Assembly (NCBI RefSeq): GCF_033439725.1
Contig: NW_026944383.1
Location: 806,001 to 870,000, forward strand
Direction of reading: 5' to 3'
DNA from: Neurospora tetraspora
Lineage: Eukaryota > Ascomycota > Sordariomycetes > Sordariales > Sordariaceae
Length of the DNA stretch: 64,000 nt
The notes beneath the pieces were generated by a model. It searched no databases. It was not told the DNA's origin and saw only the letters and a program-made list of their open reading frames with translations. Below, piece by piece: positions 11,085 through 21,667 of the stretch. The position numbers and the translations under genes were made by a program. Numbering within the stretch: the first letter of the stretch is position 1; each line of letters starts with the position of its first letter.

Positions 11085-11609
11085 TTTGATGGTAGTGGTT
11101 GAAAGATGAACTGCTGAGCAAGACGTCCAAATCCACGAATCGATCAAGACAGACCGTCACCAAGAGTACCAAAAGTCAGAGTTATATTGCCTCGTGTAAA
11201 ATTTTCCAATTTTATTGAACGACTTGCGTATCGTCTGACCTTATAAGAACAAGATCCAACGGCCGACGCTAACCCGTGCCAAGCCAAAGCCTTACGGACC
11301 TGCTTGACAAGGCAAGTGGGCCCGGCCGATAGATAGAGCGTGAGGGGGGCTCCGCCCGACCGGCTCCAGCGGGCATTCCCACTGCCGCACCCCGAAGCGG
11401 GGTTTGCCCAGCAAGCACGATGGCGGCGGTTCGGCCGCCAGGGGCCATTGGGTTTCTTATCGATAAGAATTCGATCTATCGACTTGGTGTCCATCATCGT
11501 CGGTCGGTCACGTCACACACGCGCTCGCTTGAACAACAACTTCGAACTTTTGGTCCAGCTTTCACTAGGTACACATCCCACAATACAACCCAATGCAGCA
11601 GCAGCAAAG
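11085..11609. promoter_or_regulatory. Divergent promoter, oxygenase / FRG1
   Basis: Head-to-head interval of 525 bp between the oxygenase start (11084, -) and the FRG1 start (11610, +). No TATA box is evident. I cannot assign factor sites with confidence. Confidence 0.5.
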
Positions 11610-12576
11610 ATGGTAAAACCACTTACCTTCAAAGGTGACAAAAAAGCCAAAAAGAGAAAACGCCCAACAACCGAAACGAACGATGACGATGACGCTCCCG
11701 AACGGCAAGAAAAGCAATTAAATGCAACCACCAGCAGCTCCAAAACCACCACCACCGCCGCCGCCGCCGTCGCTCCCAATGAAGTAGAAGGCGAAGAACA
11801 CGACGACAGCTGGGTATCCGCCGACGCGCCCTCCGACGTATCCGGTCCGATCATGTTCGTCCTGCCGACCGAGCCTCCTTCCGCTCTCGCCTGCGACGCC
11901 ACGGGCAAGGTGTTCACTTTGCCCATCGAGAACATTTTGGACGGCAACCCGGCGACGGCGGAACCGCATGATGTGAGGATGGTGTGGTTGGCGCATAAGA
12001 TTGTAGGAACGGAGAATTATAGATTTAAGGGGCAATCTAAAAAGTAAGTTTTACTTACAGCTTCCCCTTCCCCTTCCCCCGCCAAAACCCGATCCTCACC
12101 AACAATTGCTAATCAACTCCCCTCCCTTACTTACTAGGTATCTAAGCTGCGACAAAATCGGCCTCTTCAGCGCCTCCTCCGACGCCATCACCCCCCTCGA
12201 GTCCTTCTCCATAATCCCGACCTTCGACACACCAGGAACCTTTCAGATCCAAACCCTGCGCGAGACTTTCCTAACGGTACGGGCATCAAAGTCATCAAAA
12301 GCCAACGCCGCGCCCGAGGTGCGCGGTGACGCGACGGAGATTTCGTTCGACACGACGCTGCGGATCCGGATGCAGGCGCGCTTCAAGCCGCGGATCAAGG
12401 CGTCCAAGGAGGAGAAGGCGCGGGAGAAGATCAGCCGGCGTGAGCTGGAGGAGGCGGTGGGAAGGAGGCTGGAGGAGGATGAGGTGAAAAGACTAAAAAG
12501 GGCGAGGAGGGAGGGTGATTATCATGAGGTGATGCTGAATTTGAAAGTGAAGGGGAAGCATGATAAGTATGGTTAA
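11610..12576 (+). CDS. frg1: FRG1-family nucleolar/RNA-associated protein
   Basis: Exons are 11610-12043 and 12138-12576, with a 94-bp intron (GTAAGT...TTACTAG). The product is 290 aa, near the 258 aa of human FRG1. A basic N-terminus (KGDKKAKKRKR) and a low-complexity Thr/Ala stretch come first. The fascin-like beta-trefoil follows: it begins around VRMVWLAHKIVGTENYRFKG, continues across the splice in YLSCDKIGLFSASSDAITPLESF, and ends near VRGDATEISFDTTLRIRMQARFKP. A basic, helical C-terminal tail ends KVKGKHDKYG. FRG1 proteins are nucleolar, bind RNA and F-actin, and are linked to pre-rRNA/mRNA processing. The start ATG at 11610 is the first that precedes the basic segment. The identification rests on the C-terminal domain pattern. 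Confidence 0.85.
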
Positions 12577-13120
12577 GGGGGCAGATGTGAAGAGAGGCAT
12601 GGGTTGCTGGATATGGGAGGGTGGTGCGCATTTTAAACATACGACGGTGAGAGACTTACATGATACCCAAGAAAATGTTTTTTTAGATCCTGAAGAGCTG
12701 GTTATGGTTGATCAGATTGGAAGACTGCGTACTATGTATCTTCCACCTACGAGCCTATAGCATCATCCTAACGGTGCAAGTAGAAAAGTGTCATCGAAGT
12801 TGCACCATGTTTTCTCGAGAAAGAGGACTAGAAAGCAATAGTAAATCACTACACCGAGTAGTCTTTTTGATCTAACTCGCCTTACACCATTGAACGCCTA
12901 TAAATCACTTTGCCGCAAACGTCTTTCCTATGCCCTATCCAACCAGGACACTACTAAACCCTTAAGAGATAGAAGAAAAACCCAAATGCCAGCCAGGCAA
13001 ATGATACCCAAGTAAATTGCCAAAAACAAACGCCGCTATACCATGCCAATAGTATAATGTTGTTACAATAAATATCCAAGACTAGAAAGTGTAGAAAGAC
13101 AAGACGATGCAAACCTCGAC
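12577..13120. other. Intergenic, convergent 3' ends
   Basis: AT-rich space between the stops of the FRG1 and MADS-box genes. It should contain both polyadenylation regions. I see no gene or repeat. Confidence 0.6.
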
Positions 13121-15121
13121 CTAAGATTCGAGGCGCATCCGCTTAGCATCGTGGTTGCTCCCCGAGTCGTTTTCAGGCCCGGTACTTTTCGTCTCGGGAC
13201 TCTTCCGCTTCAGGGGAGTGGGATCGTCTCTTAGAAACGAGGGTCCGGTTCCGTTAACCGGCGTGGCAAAGTTCAACGGGCTAGGAAGCGTGTTGCTCTC
13301 CCCGCTGATGCCGTATCCCCATTCGGGATAGAATCTGCTCGGACTAGGCAGCAGATCACCCAAGAACCGAGATGGGAGGGCGGATACAGGAGTGTCGATG
13401 TTCATATTATTGTTGTGTTGAATAGTTGATCGAGGAGCAAAAGGATTAGGTGGCCCTGTGGCACCCGCAGACGGTAAATTAGAGGCGGATGGTGACGGCG
13501 GTGGAAGTACAGGGCCGGTCTTCAGCGGTTGTGGAGCGGAGTCCGTTGTGGTCGTAACCCGAGGAGAGCTTGCCGACCCAGCAGCGCTTCCGCTATCCGA
13601 GTCGTCCGGAATCTGCACCTTGAGTCGCGGTCGCACTGGTCCACCTCCCACACGCAGGTGTTGGGGCCGGGATGGCGGAGGAAGCGTCGATTGTGAGATT
13701 GCAGTCAATGAATTCGTCCTCTGCGCTGACCCTTGGCCATGTGCACTGGAGAGCTGGATAGATGGTGTAGAGGTATTAGGCTTAGACACGTTACCGCCAT
13801 CGACACACTGCGACCGGTTGTTTGGCGACTCGGACTTGATATCCGGACGGAACGCGGCAAAATGCTGAGACAGAATAGACTTGTTCTCTGGTTCGATTGG
13901 CGTAAAAACACTGCCCTGCCCAGGGTTCTTAACCGATGTATTCAGCGCGGGAATCAGCCGGCGTGGTCTCTCCATGGACTCTGGCTTTGGCGGTGCAGGA
14001 GGTTGGAGGTTTTGATTAGACATAGGCTGAGGTTGTTGCTGCTGGTGGTGGTGCTGCTGCTGAGGCGGTTGAGCTGGCTGTGGCGGAGGAGGCGACATAT
14101 TTGCGCTCGGTAGCCGCTGCGGCTGCTGGGGAAGCTGGGCTTGGTGAACTTGAGGAGAGGCAGAATGGCGATGTACTTGTTGCTGCGGGATCTGTGGTTG
14201 GAGAAGTTCAGGCGGAGACGTAGAATGGCGATGTGCTGGGTGTGGTGGCGGTTGAGAGACAAAAGTCGGGGGAAGAGGCGACCTCCTCTGGTCCTCGAAT
14301 TGTTGCATGGGATGAGCAGGTGGCTGAGACGGCTGGAATGGGTACTGGGGATGCAATTGTGTGGGAAGACCATGAGTAGGCGCCATGGTAGCAGGAGGTT
14401 GCGGGTTGTAGATGGGAGGTGATGGCACGAAGGCGCTCCTATTCTGAAGTTCCTGGGCAACTCCCGCGGGACCGACTGGCTGCCCGGGTCTCAACCTTCG
14501 GATGTCGTTGACGGATGATGGCCGAGCGACGAAGGGCGGTTGGGGAGTATGAGCGCGGCTCATTTGGTGTCCCGGCTGAGGCCCGAACGCGCCGTTTGGT
14601 ACCGGGGGTGAGTCCGAAAGACTTGTATGCCGGAGGAAGGGATATGAAACCGGCGGATTTGGTTGGTACATGATATGTTGTTCCCCCTGCGAATTGGTCC
14701 CATTCTCGTCATCGTCGTCATCGTCGTCGGCGCCGCCATTGAAATCAGAAGGGCCTTTGTGCTCATTGGGTCCTCCGTGCTGCACGGTGTATCATGGTAA
14801 GTACTTGGTCTCGAAAGAAGCAATCTTGTTGGGGTCTGCTTACGTAGCTATATCGTTGTAGTATATCGCGAATGTTGCTGGATGAATATTCGTATAGCTT
14901 TTTGTTGTTGCCGAAGATAATAACGGCAACGTCGACGGAGCACAGGACGGAAAGCTCATGGGCTTTCTTGAATAACCCCCCCTTACGCTTCAAGAATGTT
15001 CTGTATGTTCCGGAGCATCAGTACCAGCTACATGGGAGCATTTTCCACCGGGGTTGGAAGCTTACACGGAGCGATTCCTGTCATCCTTAATGGCCTTGAT
15101 TTCTATCTTTCTCCTGCCCAT
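13121..15121 (-). CDS. rlm1: MADS-box transcription factor, Rlm1/MEF2 type
   Basis: Exons are 15066-15121, 14844-15000 and 13121-14779, with introns of 65 and 64 bp. The product is 623 aa. The MADS domain (residues 1-60) starts [20 protein letters not shown] and continues with [27 protein letters not shown]. Splicing intron 1 is required to join RNRSV to TFLKRKG. The sequence is of the MEF2 class, not the SRF/Mcm1 class. Intron 2 joins ILQRYSY to [10 protein letters not shown]. The remaining 550 residues are disordered: Pro/Gln/His-rich (about 200-310) and Ser/Thr-Pro-rich, with an acidic run soon after the MADS box. In yeast and Aspergillus, Rlm1 is the cell-wall-integrity factor activated by the Slt2/MpkA MAP kinase, and several Ser/Thr-Pro sites fit that. 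The 5' flank is unusually long. Confidence 0.93.
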
Positions 15122-17925
15122 CTTGGCGAGGTGTATATGCGAAGCACTGCGATCAGATCGCTCCACGGAATTGGTGTCTTGTGCCAGGTATTAACACGAT
15201 GGATTCGGCAAAACAGCAAAGTGTAAGTGGTAACAGGCGACGCGATGGGGAGTTGGGTTGTCGTCGGATGTTTGTGATTGACAGCGCCGGGTATGCGGTC
15301 CTCGGGTTCGGACGGGAGTGTTTCGATCTGATGTTGCTGTGGAAGCACAATTGGCATATGTATGCAACTGATACTATGTAGAAGCTTGTAGTAATGGCCA
15401 AACACAACAAGATTGATGCAGAAGCTGGATGTTGCTGATGGAGGACTCGGGGAGGACGTCTGCTAAAAGAGTGAAGTCGTCAACACCACCGGCAAGGTCA
15501 ACCTCTTCGTCGGCAGCTGGATATCTTGGATATAAAATATCTAGACATGCAAAAGATGTTTGAAGACGTCGTAGTACTGCAGTACCTTGCGGCGCCGGTC
15601 GATGCAGTTGAGGCTGGTTTGATGATTCTAATAATAGATCGTCGACTTCACGTTCACACGCAAGTTAAGTTGGGGGAAAGAGGAAAGACGAGCGACGGGA
15701 GTGTGCGAAGGGGAAAGCTCGGGGCCTGGGGGCACCGCTGCACTACCTCCTGCCACACTACCCACTGCCGTAGTGGAGGGTCCGGTCCCTTGGGTGCCGT
15801 GGAGTGCGTGGGTGCGAGGGTGCTTACCTAGAGGTACTGCAGCGAAGTGGAAACCACCACCCAGGGGACACCTACAACAACCTAACCGCATCACAACTGA
15901 ACAAGTTGAAGGGAAAGTCGAGGGGCACACCGGGCACAGGGGACACACACGAGTCAGGTCTTGGCGGACTAGGCTCTCCTTCATCTCTCATCCCCGACAA
16001 GGCTCCATTTGTTCTTCTGCCCGTCTGGCACATCCCGCTTGTCTTTGCACCGGAAGTTTGGACGAGAGGAACGTGAAAGCCCGAAACACCCCGCAACTGG
16101 TCGATACCCTTCCGTCAACCAGCCGACGCCATCTCGCTTCAGGGACTGTAACAGCCGTGTACAGAAAATGCAGTCCCGCCCGTCCCCTTCCTCTTGCTTA
16201 TGGAAAATCGAGCCGCATCTACCTAGGTCTGGACTTTCAGGACAACAAAGGACGCCATCGCGACTTCATCAAGGCCGGGGGGAGATAGAAGTATGCAAGG
16301 TTGGGTTATAGTACAAAGATCGATAGAGAAGCTGATTGTTTCGTTGCAGATGAAACATAGCTCGTCCCAAACATTCTCTCAAACGGCGAACTCGACTACT
16401 AACCACCCACACGTTGATTAGAACATTCCTGCGTTTTACCCTCTCAAAGCGCTTATCATGTGCACAAAACGAGTCTTTCAGCTCCTAACAAAATGCTTGC
16501 TCGCTGTCTCTTTCTCGAAAATATTGCGTATAAGTGTCCTACAGATTGGGTCCTTTGTCGGGGTGACTAGGGTCCACGACACGTAGCGAGGGTACTTGGG
16601 TACGTGATATTTTGTTGCTCGATGAACTGGCTAACCTCGCTCCGCATTGGAAGTAGATCAAAAAGCCTGCACTAATTTGCCGGAACGATCTAAGATCACC
16701 CTTTCAACCACCCCGGCTTCAACCAGTGATAATGAAACGAATGAATTGCTCTACCGGCACTACAACAGCAATGGTAAGATGTGCCTCCTTTCACCTTCTG
16801 ATCAATTCTCAGCGCGTTAACTAGAACATATGCTTACCTGATCATAGCTTGAGGTTGAAGTCGCTGTCACAGTGTGACGACTGGCGATGCTGGTCATCCA
16901 AATGCTCGAATCGGTTCGTCCCAACTCCCCCCGGCCTTCAGTCCGGTACGTACCCTCGTGGACGTCTCCACATGCAGTAAGGTACCTACAGACAGCATGA
17001 CGGCCCCGGGCCCCGGGATGTCTCGGACTTCGAATATGCTGTACCCACGACGTCCTCCGAGTCGTATGGAAGCTTTTATATCGACAGCTCGGTACCACAG
17101 GATTTTTGCATCCATGTCAGTAGTTTTCAAGCTCAACGTTGAAGATCCGTCTCAAGGTTGATCAAAACAGAGGCCTACTCACAAAGAAAGTATTTACGTC
17201 TATCTACGTACCCACAGGTTTTGTAATGTCGAGATTTACAACTGCAGAGAGCCGAACTTACAAAACACTCATCTTGAAACAGAAAAAAAAGACAAAAGTT
17301 TCTAAGCCCTAAGAGATGCTAGTTGCCGCCGTAAGCCTCCACAGGCATGTTGACGGGATCTACCCATATTACCGGGTTTCATCTAGGAGGAATGCTTGTC
17401 ATACCTACAACCACTACGTCTTGAGCAGAACTTTTAAATACACAAATAGATATCATCCTCTTGGCTGTCCAGTGACGGTGAATAACTCTCTGTGGTTGCT
17501 TATACGGTAGCCTAGTGCTAGTTCAAACTACAGATTTGATCATGGCCCATCATTTCAAGGCATCATCGGCATCTCAAAATTAGGCGCTGTCTTTTCTAGT
17601 ATATCACAACATTGCATACCTAGTTGGAGGTGGGAACTATTGCCAATGCACGGTACCCGAGACACCGAGAAGAAGACGCAGCGTTTCATCACATGGCATC
17701 TAAAAGAGTCTAAAACAGATTGATATGTCAAAGTTAGGATGGTAAGATGTGTCGTAGCAATCTACCAAACTTGGAGAAAGGGGCAAAAACAAGTCGGCCT
17801 GGTCAATGGCGGCCGACTGCCAAAGGGCCAGACCTACGATCGTTAAGCCGCATCCGATGACGTCGCGTGATGGCCGTTGTTAATCCCCTTCAAAACATCA
17901 CGGACTTGGCTCCGTCTGGAGCTTT

Positions 17926-17958
17926 AAAAAGAAAAAAGAAAAAAAAAAAAAAAAAAAA
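17926..17958. repeat. A-rich homopolymer tract
   Basis: About 33 bases, nearly all A, interrupted by two G residues. No flanking retroelement sequence is recognisable, so it is probably a simple repeat and not the tail of a retroposed copy. Confidence 0.8.
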
Positions 17959-18361
17959 GGTGGGATATCTGAAATTCTGAACCGTACGGTAATCAAGACA
18001 GTCTTGTTCACATCTCCATACCGAAGCAATAGCTCGACGCTTTTTACCTCCTTGATTGACATCCTGCTTTGGCACAACCTCTCAAGTCAGTCTTCTGAAC
18101 GTTGCTAGAGTCTGGACTCCAACCCAGTCCATTGAAAATTCCCACCAGACAAGCGACGCCTCCTAAGCGAGGTGTTGATCGATCTTCCACTCTCGGGTTG
18201 TCGGAACCGGGACCGTGTCATTGTGCAACGATGCAAGGAGACCGCAACGGTTCACGATGTGACGCATGCACATCGCTGCACATCGCTGCACAGAAACCCC
18301 CCTCGCACAGGACGAAGTCACCGAACGACACGCCATCTTGCTCCTCTGATTGGTCCGTTGC

Positions 18362-18439
18362 GTGGGTTGCCCACAGTCGGGCTACAAGCGCCCAAGTGGG
18401 CTAAAAGCTCTCATTGGGCAAGCCAAGAATTAGCCCACT
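18362..18439. repeat. Hairpin-forming sequence (two stems)
   Basis: Stem 1 is GTGGG/CCCAC around a 3-base loop (18362-18374). Stem 2 is AGTGGGCTAA (18395-18404) against TTAGCCCACT (18430-18439), a perfect 10-bp inverted repeat with a 25-base loop. Two TATTTTTAGC T-runs follow at about 18474-18491. This could be a structured transcript or a promoter element (ATTGG, an inverted CCAAT box, lies just upstream near 18350). Confidence 0.6.
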
Positions 18440-21400
18440 ATCGGAATCTGACTGGGCCCCGCCAAGATTGATCTATTTTTAGCTATTTTTAGCACAGTGC
18501 ATCTTGAACGAACGGCGACCGACCGAACGACGACTGCCGCACGGGCTGTATCAATCTTTGATACACTGTCAGCACCCTTCTTTTCCTTACTCCGCAGTGT
18601 CACGATCCATCAATCATCCAGTCATCCATCCACCCCAAAGAAGTTTCTTTTTTCTCGCTTATTGCCCGATACAACACCCTCTCTTGTTCCGATACCCGGC
18701 ATTGGCGTTAGATGACCCTGGATTTTGACTTTTACACCTTCCACATCTGCCTCCTACCAGGATTAAGTTGTCTCCCCCAACTAATTTCAGGAACGTCCAT
18801 CTTTCCAATATGTAAGAAGGAGGAACAGAATGTTACCTTTCTCCAAATCATCGTCGTCTTGCCCATCAATACCCCCAGTCCAAGCATGCCGTCCAGAAAA
18901 AAAGATGGCTAATTCGGGACTCAAAATCCCCAATTTCTGCGCGTCAGCGTTCCATTTCGTTGATCTATACAGCGTCAGTGGATGTTTATCCCGTCCACAC
19001 AAAACATCATGCGGCTCCTTGAACTTATTCTGGCTTCCATTTCAACGGAACGGCGGCTATGCAAGGTACAAGATCTCATCTTCTTGGAAAGAAAGGAGTC
19101 GAATGAATGCACCGCGCCAAAGTTAGAACCAAGAAACGCAGATTGACTTCGATGACACTCGAATATTCGAACTGCCGTACTACTTCCCTTCCCCTAGTTC
19201 CGGCATGATCTTCCTCGAGCTCTCCGGCGCCAACTGACTATCCAGGGAGCGAGAGAATTTATGTGTCGCCTGCCCTATATCACACAGAGGATCACCAGGT
19301 CGGTGACCATCAGCTTGGTGTTGATCCCACATTACGGGCGTGTTAAAGTGGGACGGAATATCCCATAGACATCTTATTCAGACAACCACCACTCCAGCCC
19401 TGCCGTCTGTCTTCCTTCAAAATCTGAAACAGCCGCGCTGGGGGGAAGTCTGGACAATGACTTCATTGGCTACACCAAACCTAACCCGTTACATAGCCAG
19501 CATTACTATGCTACCTATGTATCTACCTACGTCAAGTGCTCCCTCAAAAAAAGCAACCGGGGACAAGGGTAGCACATGGCAACCTGCAGTCAAGTTGCCC
19601 TTCCACACCATTCATGTAGTTGATGACCATTGGATCATTTTTACTATTGCACCTCTCTCTGTTACTACAAAGATACATCGTCCGTTACCTCGATTTGCTT
19701 CAGTCTGAAAGTAGTACATGCTTGTTGGGAAATCTGGAAGCGAGGAGGGAGCCGCTTACATCATACACGTTTTATAACGAGGATGGATACCTTTCTACAC
19801 AACATCCAAAATACTGGGGACCAATGAAACAGCCGTGTGCTATTTGTGAAGCCACAGTACGTACCGGCGTTGGGAAGGTCCGTTGTCAGTTACCTGCTGC
19901 CGAGATTCAATGTTCAACTGAATGGATCTGCGGACCGTCTGTCACACAGCTCATATCCAAGTAAGGTATCCAGCTCTCACCTCTCTCAAGGTGAGAGTAG
20001 TTTCTCGGACTTACTTGAAAACTCAAGCAACGCACACATTACATTACATATGTAAGATGGTGAGTAAGATGAAAAGGATCGATATATGCCCAAATACGTG
20101 AAGTTGATAGCAAAGCAAAGAAAAGAAAAGCAGTCAAATACACAGGTTCCTCCACAAAGCAACGAAGACTCCAGACGCCGGCCGCTCTGCGCCACTGCTG
20201 AAGCCTCAAGCCTCAAAAGCCTCCCGCAATCCCGTTTCCATCAGGGTGGAATCTTGATCAAGCCCATGCATGCCCACTGAATGGTCAGATTAGACGCGGC
20301 GTGGCGGCTGATTGTATACATCGATACGCAAAGATAAGTAGATGGGTGGATGGATGGCTCTGCGGTTCAAACTGTGGCTTTCGGTTCGGGCTTCCCTCCT
20401 TCCTTCCGTTGAAGTTCCGTGGGGCGTAGGGCGCAGCCAAGCCATGATGGAGGGAGGTATATCGGAACAAGCCGTCAGTGTACACTTGGGGAAGTAAGTG
20501 GGTTTCTTCCGGGAGCTTTAGTTGTGGCTCTGTGGCTTATTTCAGTCCTCTCAAGTCCTCCACCCCACGATTGTGTAACCATCTAGCTTATATGTACCTA
20601 TTCCTCTCTAGAGGCACCTGTGATACATAATTGGATGCCTTATGATGTGACATTAACCGTGGAAGCAACAGTAAGCGAGCTATATCAGGTAGTAAGTACT
20701 CTGTAGATGGTTGGTTGGTTGGTTCATGTGTGAGTATTAAACTGTCTTGCATGTTTTGTTTTGATGGGTTTAGAGATGGGTAGGTATCCAACCTCCGGCA
20801 TCAATGATCTTTGGATTACTATACGCATCAGAAATCACAACTGTCACAATACAAATGCAGATAACATGAACTAAATGCCTCTGAAGCACGTTCTACTACT
20901 CCTCAGTTATGGAGACGCCGTGTGTACTGTTAGCGACTAACCGCCCCCTTTCAACCTTCCAAGATACAAAGGCCGCACTGAAAAAAAAAAAAGTCCACGA
21001 TGCCTGACCTGATTCTGTGAAAATATCCATGACCCATTTTTAAGGCCCCTCCTTTCATCCTAGTTTTTTTTTTTACCTAGGTAGCTTTCCATCCATGTCA
21101 TTCATGTCTTTCGTCGAGAACTTGTTTTGTTGTTCCTGTTCGCGACCTCAATGCAGACAACCGACGTATATCTCTGCTTGAAAGTGATGTTACCGGGCTA
21201 TCCACAGCCCTGTAAACGATGATAGTACCCTCGACTGACTAACTAACCGACCCGAAGCAAGACCCTCTTGGTTGGTGATTACCGGCCTCGTCCTAGTTCC
21301 CCAAAGACGGGACTAAACCTAAACCTCCCAAGTTGCAACCGTGAACCTAATATAATGGCGCTGAAACGGTCAAGAAGGGACGAGAAGACTGATGCTGATA

Positions 21401-21667
21401 TGATGTAGAATATAAGATGTGATGCGTCGTGATTTCGCCAACCGCAAAAAGCAAAAAGCGTCACTGCCCTTGTCCTTTGGATATACAGAGCGGAGCGCCA
21501 ACCATGCCAGGCAATATACTGCCTATTTATCACGCCGTATACCTCGCCATGGGGACGAACGTCATATGGGAACCAACCCGTGTGAAAGAAGGCAGCCACC
21601 GCGTCTTCTTCAGCTAGCTCCAATTCCAACACCAGAACCAGCGATGACAACACCCATCACAACCCTA

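Larger units (their letters stand above)
15122..21667. other. 6.5-kb stretch with no supported gene
   Basis: Open frames up to 195 codons occur (for example 15701-16288) but show no domain, biased composition or splice logic, so I do not call them. Visible features are: a CCTAGAGGTAC-type palindrome (15824-15837); an A-rich tract (about 17926-17958); a 10-bp tandem duplication CATCGCTGCA (18271-18290); clustered hairpins and T-runs at 18360-18495; and a pyrimidine-rich, 5'UTR-like stretch at about 18570-18720. A TTTACCTAGGTAG palindrome lies at about 21072-21084. The left part is presumably the extended promoter/5' leader of the MADS-box gene. The centre could encode a long noncoding RNA. Confidence 0.5.

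Noticed and set aside
15701-16288. 195-codon open frame in the gene-free interval
   Set aside because: Overlapping frames of similar size on both strands, no domain, no sensible splice partners and Gly/Pro/Arg-heavy chance composition.
16820-16850. ATGCTTACCTG resembling the U1 snRNA 5' end
   Set aside because: No U1 stem-loops or Sm site follow; it is simply a splice-site-like string.
17926-17958. A-rich tract as the tail of a LINE or retroposed gene
   Set aside because: No target-site duplication and no upstream coding or retroelement sequence recognisable.
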